From assembly GCA_023663135.1 (NCBI GenBank), contig JAMPIE010000006.1, positions 1 through 34,169 on the forward strand: a stretch of 34,169 bases of DNA, given 5' to 3'. Source of the DNA: Alloprevotella sp. GTDB lineage: Bacteria; Bacteroidota; Bacteroidia; Bacteroidales; Muribaculaceae. Below the pieces are notes generated by a model. That model was given only the letters and a program-made list of their open reading frames with translations, made no database searches and was not told the origin of the DNA. Shown piece after piece: positions 1-7,240 of the stretch (position 1 is the stretch's first letter; each line of letters starts with the position of its first letter). Made by a program: the position numbers and the translations under genes.

Positions 1-2
1 CC

Positions 3-541
3 GGGAAATTTTCCGGCCTTAAAATCATCAACCACGATGTCGCCGGCATTGATGTAGGTGCAACGTTGATGCAAGTGTGTATTCCATCATACAGAGCCGA
101 GAACAATAACAGAGCATTTGGAACTTGCGCCAAAGATTTACGTGCCATAAGTGCGTGGCTGAAAGAATGCCGTGTGACTAAGGTGATTATGGAATCAACG
201 GGTATCTATTGGATGCAACTTTCCGGGTTCTCCAACAGGACGGATTTGATGTATATCTTGTCAATGCGGCTGATGCCAAGAATATGAGCGGCAGGAAAAC
301 CGATGTGGATGATGCCGAGTGGCTTATGGCCCTTTTTGCATACGGATTATTCCGCCCATGTTATCAGTCGGATGCCAATTCAAGAAAACTCCGCACCTAT
401 ACGCGGATGCGTGAACAGTATGTGGAAATGTCGGCCACGGCAGTCCAGCGTATGCAGAATGCCATGGAATTGATGAATATCAAACTTACGGAGGTTCTGA
501 GCAATGTAGTCGGTGTGTCCGGCATCAAGCTCATTGAGGCT
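3..541 (+). pseudogene. IS110-family transposase, N-terminal remnant (frameshifted, truncated)
   Basis: The reading frame is open from the left edge, so the gene begins outside the window. Its translation shows the DEDD catalytic domain of IS110 transposases: GIDVGAT near base 48, MESTGIYW near base 189, then GRKTDVDDAEWL near base 290. The frame changes at about base 221, where CTTTCC appears to have lost one T of an original CTTTTCC, so WMQL in the first frame continues as FRVLQQDGFDVYLVN in another. Similarity stops at about base 541 (SGIKLIEA), and the C-terminal Tnp20-type half is missing. The remnant abuts the 3' side of the next gene, which is on the opposite strand. It cannot encode an active enzyme. 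The family call is strong; the exact breakpoint is uncertain by some tens of bases. Confidence 0.85.
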
Positions 542-583
542 GATTTTGCCATATTCTATACCGTCTTTTTTTTGTGAGGGCTA

Positions 584-877
584 TTATCTGAGTAGGTGGG
601 AGAGGGCTTCCAGAGGTCGGTAAATCAGCATCCTGGGGCCGGAATATCTCATCACAGCCTTGATGCGCGCCTTCATGTCGGGACGGTAGCAGTGGATGGC
701 GCAGTGCCGACAGGATGACTTGGCGTTGCCAAACGGGCATCGCGACAACCGAGCCTCGGCATAGTCAATGAGCGCCATACAGGAGGGGCAGAGCTCTCTG
801 TTGCCCTCTTTGTGGCGGCAATAGAGCTCAATCATGAGCCTGACGGTGGACTTTTCTCGCTTTATCCTTGTGGACAT
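584..877 (-). CDS. YgbA-family (nitrous oxide-stimulated promoter family) small cysteine-rich protein
   Basis: A 97-residue protein matching the family named for the nitrous oxide-stimulated promoter (YgbA in E. coli). It has an N-terminal basic RIKREKSTVRLMIELYC segment and seven cysteines (C20, C30, C33, C47, C56, C59, C63) in CPSC and CRHCAIHC groupings that look metal-binding. The C-terminal VMRYSGPRMLIYRP block is typical of the family. The ATG at 877 gives the usual length, although the frame is open further upstream. It starts 29 bp after the nitroreductase stop, so the two are probably cotranscribed. Family members are associated with nitrosative stress, but the biochemical role is unknown; that link is family knowledge, not visible here. 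Confidence 0.85.
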   Translation of the reverse strand: MSTRIKREKSTVRLMIELYCRHKEGNRELCPSCMALIDYAEARLSRCPFGNAKSSCRHCAIHCYRPDMKARIKAVMRYSGPRMLIYRPLEALSHLLR

Positions 878-906
878 TTTTGCGTCGAGGAGGGGAGAGT
901 ATACGG

Positions 907-1656
907 TCAGAAGCCGGCGCGGTGGAGGAGCTCGCGGTAGGAGTCGGAGAAGAGGACGGTCTGGTCGGCGGGGTAGCGTACCTCGGTGTAGACTTGAGCC
1001 AAGGATTTTTTGCCGTTCTCGGCTACGAAGGCATGTCCGCTCTCTTCGATGGGAGCATAGGAGGTGCGGAGTCTGAGATCGCTGATGGGCTCGTAATGGT
1101 CGATAGAGACAATGTCGTCGAGCGGGAGACGCAGCTTCTCGTCCCCTTCCTCGGCGGGCCATCCGATGGCCACGGCGGTGAGGGGCACCACTTTGTCGGG
1201 GAGCCCGAGGAGGGTGGCAATCTCGGCGGCCTGATATGTGGTGGTGCCGAGATAGCAAGTGCCGAGTCCCTCGAGCTCTGCGGCGGTGACAAACTGTTGG
1301 GCGAAGATGGCGGTGTCCATCGTGGCCCACATCAGTCCTTGGAGGTTGCCTAAAGAGGGGGTGGCCTCGTTGAGGCGACACCAACGGGAGAAGCGCTCCA
1401 TGTCGATGCAGAAGGTTACAATGGCTTGGGCCCCGGCGGCAGCGGGCTGGTTGAAATGGCCCTTGGTAGCCATCTCGGCCAGGCGAGAGGGCTCTGAGGT
1501 TATCACGGCAGAATAGAGCTGCATGTTGCCGGTGTTGGGAGCCATGCGGGCAATGTCGAGGAGACGGAGTATCAGGGTGTCGTCGAGGGGTCTGGAGTGG
1601 TCGTAGCGGCGGATGGAGCGCCGCTGTCTCAAAGTCTCTAAAGCGTCATCGTTCAT
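907..1656 (-). CDS. Nitroreductase family protein (FMN-dependent, NfsA-like)
   Basis: A 249-residue cytoplasmic flavoenzyme of the nitroreductase superfamily. The N-terminal LRQRRSIRRY motif is the FMN-phosphate binding block. It is followed by ARMAPNTGNMQLYSAVI (substrate/FMN site) and a later GLGTCYLGTTTYQAAEIATLLGLP segment, the conserved middle region. These enzymes use NAD(P)H to reduce nitro groups, quinones or flavins; the substrate cannot be read from sequence. I chose the ATG at 1656, since the upstream in-frame ATG at 1710 adds a non-conserved leader. It lies 56 bp downstream of the ABC/GntR operon and just ahead of the YgbA-family gene, so a redox or nitrosative stress role for the pair is plausible inference. 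Confidence 0.9.
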   Translation of the reverse strand: MNDDALETLRQRRSIRRYDHSRPLDDTLILRLLDIARMAPNTGNMQLYSAVITSEPSRLAEMATKGHFNQPAAAGAQAIVTFCIDMERFSRWCRLNEATPSLGNLQGLMWATMDTAIFAQQFVTAAELEGLGTCYLGTTTYQAAEIATLLGLPDKVVPLTAVAIGWPAEEGDEKLRLPLDDIVSIDHYEPISDLRLRTSYAPIEESGHAFVAENGKKSLAQVYTEVRYPADQTVLFSDSYRELLHRAGF

Positions 1657-1712
1657 TTCGGTGAGAATATGTTGGGCTGCAAAGATACGCATAATATGCC
1701 GGAAGGCCAAAA

Positions 1713-2315
1713 TCAGAGGATTGAGGAGACCTCAGAGTCGCTGATTGTGAAATTCTTTACCTGATCGAGATGCATCATAAATAGGGAGCCCACGCGGCTG
1801 TTCCTTATCTCGATCCAAGGTGTGTTACGGGCAGTAGTGGCGCCGATGGAGAGGATGTCGATTTCACATTTATCAACAGTTAGGGAGTCAGGATGGGCAG
1901 CGAAAGCGATAACCTGAGCCTCAATATCTTCAAGATAGACAGACGTTGAGGCCAGCGAGCCGGCTATTGCAGTTGGAGCTTGGCCTTGGGGCAGAGTGAG
2001 GGTAAAGGATGCTCGGCCGGTGCTGTCGTTGGAGAGGGTAAGGATGCCCTCCACACTGTTGAAATTAGCATCGCAGGTATAATTGAGCGTGATCGTCGGG
2101 CGGACGGCATCTTTGACTGATTGGATGACGATGTCAGAATTGGCGGCGACGATGACGGACTTTACGGGGCCGTCGATTGTGACATCGCGTGATCGTGATG
2201 TCTTGGTTTGCTCCCCATGAGACCTAAAGGCAAGTGTTAATGTCTTGGGAAGGAAGCCAATGGCAATTGTCGCTACTAAGATTGAGGCTAATATATATAG
2301 GGTGGAACGTCGCAT
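1713..2315 (-). CDS. Membrane-anchored beta-rich protein of unknown function in the GntR/ABC operon
   Basis: A 200-residue protein with one hydrophobic N-terminal segment (about residues 5-27, uncleaved anchor or signal) and a beta-strand-rich extracytoplasmic region of repeating short strands such as VTIDGPVKSVIVAANSDI and later VDKCEIDILSIGA. The pattern resembles putative-adhesin (DUF4097/DUF2807-like) right-handed beta folds, but I cannot assign a family firmly. It starts 4 bp after the GntR stop and is the last gene of the ATPase-permease-regulator operon. The ATG at 2315 directly precedes the hydrophobic segment; the longer open frame upstream overlaps the regulator and is a shadow. A role in the cell envelope alongside the transporter is inference. 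Confidence 0.7.
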   Translation of the reverse strand: MRRSTLYILASILVATIAIGFLPKTLTLAFRSHGEQTKTSRSRDVTIDGPVKSVIVAANSDIVIQSVKDAVRPTITLNYTCDANFNSVEGILTLSNDSTGRASFTLTLPQGQAPTAIAGSLASTSVYLEDIEAQVIAFAAHPDSLTVDKCEIDILSIGATTARNTPWIEIRNSRVGSLFMMHLDQVKNFTISDSEVSSIL

Positions 2316-2319
2316 ATGC

Positions 2320-2691
2320 TTAATTAGACTGGTTGGATAAGAAATTGGAATACAAGTCGGCGAGCTCAGAGGGGGAGAAACCGAGGCTCTTGAGACGGCC
2401 GAGGAAATAGGGCAACTCGGAGTCCATGAAGGTGGCTCGGCGCAGGTCGGAGACCCTTTGGGGGGCACCCGGAGCGACGAAGAAGCCGATGCCTCGGCGA
2501 TTGTAGATCACTTCGCGCTGCTGGAGATAGTCGTAGGAGCGCATGACGGTGTTGGCGTTGACCTCGACCGAGGCCGCATACTCGCGGACCGATGGCAGGC
2601 GCATCTCCTCGCGGAAGGAGCCGGAGAGGATGTCGTCCATGATCTTGTCGGCAATCTGAAGATAGATGGGTTTGCTCTCTTGGAATTGCAT
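2320..2691 (-). CDS. GntR-family transcriptional regulator, YtrA subfamily
   Basis: A 123-residue regulator. Residues about 8-75 form the GntR winged helix: PIYLQIADKIMDDILSG, then LPSVREYAASVEVNANTV as the recognition region, then GIGFFV as the wing. The C-terminal tail of about 45 residues is too short for a FadR- or HutC-type ligand domain, which is the hallmark of the YtrA subfamily. YtrA regulators usually sit in and repress ABC transporter operons and bind long palindromes. Here the gene is third in such an operon (12 bp after the permease, 4 bp before the next gene), and a 24-bp palindrome lies at the operon's 5' end. Autoregulation is therefore likely. Confidence 0.92.
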   Translation of the reverse strand: MQFQESKPIYLQIADKIMDDILSGSFREEMRLPSVREYAASVEVNANTVMRSYDYLQQREVIYNRRGIGFFVAPGAPQRVSDLRRATFMDSELPYFLGRLKSLGFSPSELADLYSNFLSNQSN

Positions 2692-2702
2692 GCTGAGGAG
2701 GG

Positions 2703-3449
2703 TTAGAAAAGAGGGTCAACGATGTCGCTCTCGCGGAAGCGGATGTAGGCCAGGAAGTAGAGCCAGGCGGAGATGGCTATGCAGCCTACTGAGTAGAGTG
2801 TGAGAAAGAGATCCTCGTTTAAATGGGTATAGCCGATGTTGTCGGTATGGCCGATGTTGTCGCTCATATGCTGAATGCCAATGGCAAGGGCAATGGAAAA
2901 GAGCATTCCCAGCACCCATGTGGCCACCATTGTCTTGACAAAAGATAGGCGCGGCCACACTATAGCGCCAAGAAAGAAGGTGGCTTGGGCGAGAGCCATA
3001 GGCGCAATGAAAATAATCAAAGGATTGTTGGTGGTTGATAGATAGACGGTTATCAGCGAGGGAGCAGACTCGTTGAAGATGGGCCATAAAGCGAGCCTCA
3101 CGAGCTCAGCCTCCCAAAAGGCCAGTAAGAGCACCACAAGGGCCATTGGTACAGCCACACACCATCGAGCCATAAATTTATGGATGGGGGCGGCTGGGAG
3201 CATGAGAGTGGAGATGCGCCCGGGGGTGGCTTTCATTGACGAGAAGGAGTTGGCAGCGAAGACAGTGGCAGCGATACCTGAGGCAATAATTAGAACTACT
3301 ATCTGGCCATCGCCTCCCCCCGAGCCCGAGAGAGCCATGAAGAATCCGAAGAAAAACCATGCGGCGGCAATGCCGGCGAGATTAAGGATGAGGTGGCGGC
3401 GATTGTCGCCTATATATTTACGTAGAGATAGGGAAAAAAGATTGTTCAT
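2703..3449 (-). CDS. ABC transporter permease (six-TM, YtrA-operon type)
   Basis: A 248-residue inner-membrane protein with about six hydrophobic segments, roughly residues 20-40, 49-67, 98-112, 145-165, 172-192 and 215-237. The N terminus NLFSLSLRKYIGDNRR resembles the cytoplasmic leader of ABC-2-type permeases found in small Bacteroidetes efflux operons. Its start codon overlaps the ATPase stop by four bases (ATGA), which argues for translational coupling into one transporter. It has no duplicated half, so the working transporter would need two permease and two ATPase chains. The substrate is unknown; relatives of YtrA-controlled transporters are often linked to cell-wall-active compounds, which is only a guess here. 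Confidence 0.82.
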   Translation of the reverse strand: MNNLFSLSLRKYIGDNRRHLILNLAGIAAAWFFFGFFMALSGSGGGDGQIVVLIIASGIAATVFAANSFSSMKATPGRISTLMLPAAPIHKFMARWCVAVPMALVVLLLAFWEAELVRLALWPIFNESAPSLITVYLSTTNNPLIIFIAPMALAQATFFLGAIVWPRLSFVKTMVATWVLGMLFSIALAIGIQHMSDNIGHTDNIGYTHLNEDLFLTLYSVGCIAISAWLYFLAYIRFRESDIVDPLF

Positions 3450-4294
3450 TTGAGGGGGAAGAGCTTTGTGATGATGTCGGGATGATTGCGCGAGAGAAGG
3501 AAGAGGGTCTCGAGGTCAACTTCGCTCTCAGCGTCGGAGCCATCGGCGAGAGTGACGATGTTGTAGCCGCCGGGGACGGGGAGCGAGACCAACGCCTGGG
3601 CGGCGAGGGCGGCGTCGGTGGTTGTGGAGAAGGCGAGACGGGAGGCAATCTCGACGGTGGAGGCGTTGAGACGGACGCTCTCAGAGTCGATCGTCACCAC
3701 ATGGTCGATGATGCGGTCGATGTCGTGGACCTGGTGGGTGGAGATGATGACACACTTGTCATCGGACATTGACTCGACGACGGCGCGACGAAACGCGCTC
3801 TTGCCGGGAATGTCGAGGCCGTTGGCCGGCTCGTCCATGAGGATTAGTGAGGTGTTGGCGGCAAGGGCAAAAGCGATGAAGGCCTTCTTGCGCTGGCCCA
3901 TAGAGAGGCTGGCCAGGTGGATATCGTGGGAGAGCTCAAACATGTCAAGGCATTTTTTGAGTATCTCCATAGAGAAGCGTGGATAGAAAGGCGCGTTGAG
4001 CGAGACGTAGGTGTCCAAACTCACGCGGGGAAGCTCTATCACCTCAGGGACGAGGAAGATGTCGCGCAGGAAGGCCGTCTTGCGGTCTCTGGGGGTGAAG
4101 CCGTTGCAGTTGATGAAGCCTTGGCGGGGGGAGAGGAGGCCCGAGATGAGATAGAGAAGAGTGGACTTGCCCGCGCCGTTGGGGCCGAGGAGGCCGCAGA
4201 TGTTGCCGGGAAGGAGGGTGAGCGAGAAGTCGCGGAGGACATCTGATTTCTTTCTTCCCGGGTAGCTGAACGATATGTTGCTTATTTCAAGCAT
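3446..4294 (-). CDS. ABC transporter ATP-binding protein
   Basis: A 282-residue ATPase with Walker A GPNGAGKST (residues 37-45), signature LSMGQRKK (130-137), Walker B LILMDEP (150-156) and the H-loop histidine in STH (185-187). The Q-loop position reads LVPEVIEL, so the usual glutamine is not evident. The last 80 residues are an extension beyond the nucleotide-binding fold. It is the first gene of the operon and is followed by the permease with a 4-bp overlap. It drives transport by the permease; import or export cannot be told from sequence alone, but no periplasmic binding protein gene is present, which favours export. Confidence 0.92.
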   Translation of the reverse strand: MLEISNISFSYPGRKKSDVLRDFSLTLLPGNICGLLGPNGAGKSTLLYLISGLLSPRQGFINCNGFTPRDRKTAFLRDIFLVPEVIELPRVSLDTYVSLNAPFYPRFSMEILKKCLDMFELSHDIHLASLSMGQRKKAFIAFALAANTSLILMDEPANGLDIPGKSAFRRAVVESMSDDKCVIISTHQVHDIDRIIDHVVTIDSESVRLNASTVEIASRLAFSTTTDAALAAQALVSLPVPGGYNIVTLADGSDAESEVDLETLFLLSRNHPDIITKLFPLK

Positions 4295-4321
4295 ATTATG
4301 ATGGATTAGTATTAACGAATT

Positions 4322-4345
4322 AGTGTATTAGTATATTAATACACT
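4322..4345 (-). promoter_or_regulatory. Palindromic operator candidate for the YtrA-type GntR regulator
   Basis: A 24-bp palindrome with outer arms AGTGTATTA and TAATACACT (nine pairs each) around a 6-bp centre; only the pair 4331/4336 fails to match. It lies 28 bp upstream of the ATPase start, inside the AT-rich promoter region of the ABC/GntR operon. A TTTG element sits just upstream on the minus strand at about 4349-4352. Long A/T-rich palindromes beginning AGTGTA are typical operators of YtrA regulators. Position and symmetry together suggest autorepression of the operon. Confidence 0.75.
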
Positions 4346-4411
4346 GCAAAGGTAAGGCGGCCATTTTAATCCACCAAATATTTTCGGGAAAAAATTTGAG
4401 GGGAGGGGGTT

Positions 4412-4572
4412 AGTAATCTTCAAAAAATAAATTGGTAGAATTTCTTGTCTATTTTGGCATCTTTTTCAACTCAGTTTAGTCATGTAGCTCGCTACACTCC
4501 TGCACTTTCGCTAAAAAATCTGCGCAAATAATCCTGCGAAATTCTTTACCAACTTATTTTTTTGCGATTACT
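4412..4572. repeat. Dispersed MITE-like element, copy 1
   Basis: A 161-bp element with imperfect terminal inverted repeats. The left end reads AGTAATC-TT-CAAAAAATAA, then TTGGTAG, then AATTTC; the right end is the reverse complement of AGTAATC-G-CAAAAAATAAG, then TTGGTAAAG, then AATTTC. The centre holds a small perfect hairpin, TGTAGC-TC-GCTACA (about 4482-4495). Copy 2 at 5785-5944 differs at only about nine positions. The right end overlaps the first base of the DUF3037 stop codon. In minus-strand RNA the closing stem is followed by a U-rich run, so it could end transcription of the upstream gene. It encodes no protein. With the operator it fills the gap between the ABC operon and DUF3037. 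Confidence 0.85.
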
Positions 4573-4961
4573 TAATTGTCGACGAGCTCGTCAAAGAGTC
4601 GGTCAAAAGTGAGGTCGAGATTGTCGGAGAGGCCGGGGTGGGGGCGCGAGGTGGCGATGCAGGCCGAGCGGACGGCCGTGAGCCATCGGAAGCGCTCGTG
4701 GACCTCCATGGCAGAAGAGTGGGACTCGCGACCCTCGGCGGTTAGGGCAAAAGAGCAGAGCTGCGACTCCAGGGCACCGATGTCGGCCTTGGGCCAGAGG
4801 GCGAGCGCCTTTTCGCGGTTGAGGCCCATCTTGACGCGGATCCAGCGACGGCGTTTACACATCATGACCAGACCGACATTGACAAACTCCTCGCGCTCGA
4901 TGCGAGGAATGAAACGGACCACGGCATATTCATAGAGGTCTCTCACGGGCTTGGATGGCAT
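4572..4961 (-). CDS. DUF3037 protein
   Basis: A 129-residue protein matching DUF3037: an N-terminal YEYAVVRFIPRIEREEFVNV segment followed by a GLVMMC strand, then a helical second half. Its ATG lies 31 bases inside the end of the HipA-like kinase gene, a 32-bp overlap that points to translational coupling. In other genomes DUF3037 genes are commonly found beside HipA-like kinase genes (recalled family context), and that is exactly the arrangement here. The function is unknown. The gene ends at a copy of the dispersed repeat. Confidence 0.88.
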   Translation of the reverse strand: MPSKPVRDLYEYAVVRFIPRIEREEFVNVGLVMMCKRRRWIRVKMGLNREKALALWPKADIGALESQLCSFALTAEGRESHSSAMEVHERFRWLTAVRSACIATSRPHPGLSDNLDLTFDRLFDELVDN

Positions 4962-5718
4962 GGGATGTGAAGATGTCGGAGTGATTTAACCTTGTGACGA
5001 GAAAGGCCTCATAGACGCGGCGCTGCTCTTGAGGCGACACCAGCGGGGAGGCCTGAAGGAGCCACTCCTCGGGGATGGCTTCGACGATGGAGGCAATGAC
5101 TGCGGGAGTGATGCGGGCGCGGAGCTCGCTATTGGCCTCGGGGAGCATCGATGCCTCGGGCAGGAGAGCGTGATCCTTGATGTAGGCGAAGGGGGAGAGG
5201 GCTGCCTTCTCCCAGCCCTCCCAGTTGTGGTGAAAGTAGAGGGAGGCTCCATGGTCGATGAGCCAGAGCTCACGGCCCCACCAGAGTAGCATGTTGGTGT
5301 TGCGCCATGTGCGGTCGACATTGGTAAGGAGAGCGTCGGCCCATACTATTTTAGAGGCCTCTAAGGGGGAGGCATGATTGACGGCCACATCCCATGAGAG
5401 AGCTGATGGGAGGAAATGGAGGCCGAGGTTGAGGCCTCGGCTTGCCTGGAGGAGGTCTTGTATCTCCTCGTCGGGCTCAGTGCGGCCAAAAGCCTCGTCG
5501 AGGTTGACAAACACCTGCTCGGGGACCCTGAGGCCGGCCGCGCGGGCAATCTCGCCGCCTATAAACTCGGCGATGAGGGCCTTGGAGCCATGTCCACCGC
5601 CGCGAAACTTAAGGACATACTTAAATCCGTCGTCGGCCTCAATGAGAGCCGGCAACGAGCCGCCTTCCCGAAGGGGGAGAATATAACGGAGGGCATCAAC
5701 AGAGCGTATCTCAGTCAT
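4930..5718 (-). CDS. HipA-like kinase-fold protein (partner of DUF3037)
   Basis: A 262-residue protein with the layout of a HipA-like kinase. YVLKF (K37) is the probable ATP-anchoring lysine, followed by a glycine-rich RGGGHG loop. NVDRTWRNTN carries the catalytic Asp (D135) and Asn residues, and LWLIDHG (D155) stands in for the metal-binding DFG. All expected catalytic residues appear present, so it is probably an active kinase. It lacks the N-terminal HipA_N subdomain and is much shorter than E. coli HipA (about 440 residues). No HipB-type helix-turn-helix partner is nearby; the coupled DUF3037 gene takes that place. I chose the ATG at 5718, before TEIRSVDALRYI, because a good promoter lies just upstream and overlaps the longer open frame. 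Confidence 0.82.
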   Translation of the reverse strand: MTEIRSVDALRYILPLREGGSLPALIEADDGFKYVLKFRGGGHGSKALIAEFIGGEIARAAGLRVPEQVFVNLDEAFGRTEPDEEIQDLLQASRGLNLGLHFLPSALSWDVAVNHASPLEASKIVWADALLTNVDRTWRNTNMLLWWGRELWLIDHGASLYFHHNWEGWEKAALSPFAYIKDHALLPEASMLPEANSELRARITPAVIASIVEAIPEEWLLQASPLVSPQEQRRVYEAFLVTRLNHSDIFTSHAIQARERPL

Positions 5719-5750
5719 GACAAGAGGGGTGGCGGGGGATAACCGAGCCA

Positions 5751-5779
5751 CAAAGATAACACATTTTTTATTGGGCAAA
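5751..5779 (-). promoter_or_regulatory. Promoter of the HipA-like/DUF3037 operon
   Basis: On the minus strand TTTG (5776-5779), a 17-nt spacer and a perfect TATCTTTG -7 box (5751-5758) match the Bacteroidetes sigma-ABfr pattern, with a slightly short spacer. The predicted transcript start is near 5744, about 26 bases before the chosen ATG at 5718. The dispersed element copy 2 ends only a few bases upstream of the -33 box. Confidence 0.7.
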
Positions 5780-5784
5780 GGTTT

Positions 5785-5944
5785 AGTAATCTTCAAAAAA
5801 TAACTTGGTAGACTTTCTTGTCTTTTTTGGCATCTTTTTCAACTCAGTTTAGTCATGTAGCTCGCTACATTCCTGCACTTTCGCTAAAAAATCTGCACAA
5901 AAAATCCTGCGAAATTCTTTACCGACTTATTTTTTACGATTACT
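5785..5944. repeat. Dispersed MITE-like element, copy 2
   Basis: A 160-bp copy of the element at 4412-4572 in the same orientation, bounded by AGTAATC at the left and GATTACT at the right, with the same inner hairpin TGTAGC-TC-GCTACA. The two copies directly flank the HipA-like/DUF3037 operon and so form a pair of direct repeats about 1.37 kb apart that could recombine. Outside the bounding heptamers the flanks are not clearly duplicated (TTT on both sides here; TT and TA around copy 1), so no convincing target-site duplication is visible. Confidence 0.85.
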
Positions 5945-5981
5945 TTGGATTTATTTGAGGAATGGAGCGTTTTTTATGGAA

Positions 5982-6018
5982 AGCCCCTCCCATTGGTTCT
6001 GGGCCAATGGGAGGGGCT
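5982..6018 (-). terminator. Strong hairpin, probable terminator of the LRR gene
   Basis: A perfect 15-bp stem (AGCCCCTCCCATTGG at 5982-5996 with its complement at 6004-6018) around a 7-nt loop, downstream of the leucine-rich-repeat gene. There is no clear U-tract on the minus-strand side, only TTTCC and then an A-run, so it may stabilise the mRNA 3' end rather than act as a classical intrinsic terminator. The rest of 5945-6086 shows no gene. Confidence 0.55.
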
Positions 6019-6086
6019 GAGGATAGTTATGTCAGGGCGGGCATGGGGCGCCTCGCCATGAGGGCGTTGCCTATGTGTAGAGGAGG

Positions 6087-7148
6087 TTAGTCAAACCAGC
6101 GGCAGGCGAGCATTCCGAGGTTGTCGCAACCGATGGTGCGGAGGTCGGTGATGACGTTGTTGCGGCAGTTGACGTAAGAGAGCTGAGTGTCAAATGAGAG
6201 GTCCAGGAGGTTGAGCTGGTTGTTGTTGCAAATCAGACGCTGGAGGAAAGTGAGGTTGGTCAGCGTGAGAGATGTGAGGTCGTTGTAAGCGCAGTCGATG
6301 TATTGGATGTTGTTGCAGCCTTCGACATCGAGGGTGGTGAGCTGATTATAGGCGCAGACGAGGTCGAGGAGATTGGAGCAGTCGCGGACTGAGAGTGAAG
6401 TCATGTTGTTGTCGGTGCAGAGGAATGAGGATAGCATTGGAAGCCCCTGTACAAACATGGATGTCATTTCGTTTGAGTCGACGTTGAGGTTTTTGAGGTT
6501 AACGAGGCCTACGAGGTTGATAGTGGAGAGCTTGTTGTAGCCGCAGTAGAGGTTGACGAGGTTGGTGCAGTCGTTGACGTAGAGGGCTTCGAGATTGCAG
6601 CCTTGGCAGTTGAGGGTCTTGAGGGTAGCTGAGTTGGCTACGTTGAGTTCAACGAAGAGGTTGCCGGAGCAGTTGAGGGATGTCAGGGCCGGGGTGCCGG
6701 TGATGTTGAGCTCGGTGAGTCGGTTTTTGTAGCATTTGAGGTCTTGGAGGGATGTGCATCCGGTAACGTTGAGCGACGAAAGGATGTTACGGCTAACGTT
6801 GAGGTCAGTGAGGGCGGTTGAGCCGCTGACATCGACGGCGGTGAGCTTGTTGCGAGAGAGGTCGGCTTTCTGGAGCTGAGTGAAGCCGGAGAGGTCGATT
6901 GAGCCAGCGAGTTTCTTGTCTTTCCAGTCGATGGCGGTGACGTGGCCGTTGGCGATGGTAAGACCTTCAACGGCACCGAGCTGATTGAGGTCGTAGACCT
7001 TCAGGGCTTGGGCGTTGCTTTCGCCGTTTTCGGCGGTCATGGCGAGGAAGGCCTTAAGTTGTTTGGCCTCCGTCTTGTTGATGTTCTGTGCGAAAGCCGC
7101 CGTGCTTACTCCGAGCATGATGGCAATCATTAGTAACGCTTTTTTCAT
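6087..7148 (-). CDS. Secreted leucine-rich-repeat protein
   Basis: A 353-residue protein with a signal peptide, MKKALLMIAIMLGVSTAAFA, cleaved before Q21. After a short linker come about a dozen repeats of 20-22 residues with the pattern LxxLxCxxNxLxxLxVxxCxxL, for example LTELNITGTPALTSLNCSGN. These are cysteine-rich LRRs of the kind common in surface proteins of gut Bacteroidales. The stacked Cys and Asn positions indicate a continuous solenoid. It ends shortly after the last repeat (LACRWFD), with no recognisable anchor or sorting tail. The function is unknown; binding to a protein or glycan is inference. The ATG at 7148 starts the signal peptide. It is divergent from the GH110 gene. Confidence 0.85.
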   Translation of the reverse strand: MKKALLMIAIMLGVSTAAFAQNINKTEAKQLKAFLAMTAENGESNAQALKVYDLNQLGAVEGLTIANGHVTAIDWKDKKLAGSIDLSGFTQLQKADLSRNKLTAVDVSGSTALTDLNVSRNILSSLNVTGCTSLQDLKCYKNRLTELNITGTPALTSLNCSGNLFVELNVANSATLKTLNCQGCNLEALYVNDCTNLVNLYCGYNKLSTINLVGLVNLKNLNVDSNEMTSMFVQGLPMLSSFLCTDNNMTSLSVRDCSNLLDLVCAYNQLTTLDVEGCNNIQYIDCAYNDLTSLTLTNLTFLQRLICNNNQLNLLDLSFDTQLSYVNCRNNVITDLRTIGCDNLGMLACRWFD

Positions 7149-7240
7149 AACTAAATAGTTGTGGAGGATTTGTGTGTTCGATGTATAATAGGTGTGTTTT
7201 GAATTTTTATATCTTTCTAACAATAGGAGTGTGAAAAAGG

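Noticed and set aside
868..1353. Plus-strand frame of about 160 codons over the nitroreductase
   Set aside because: Gly/Val/Glu-rich shadow of the minus-strand nitroreductase.
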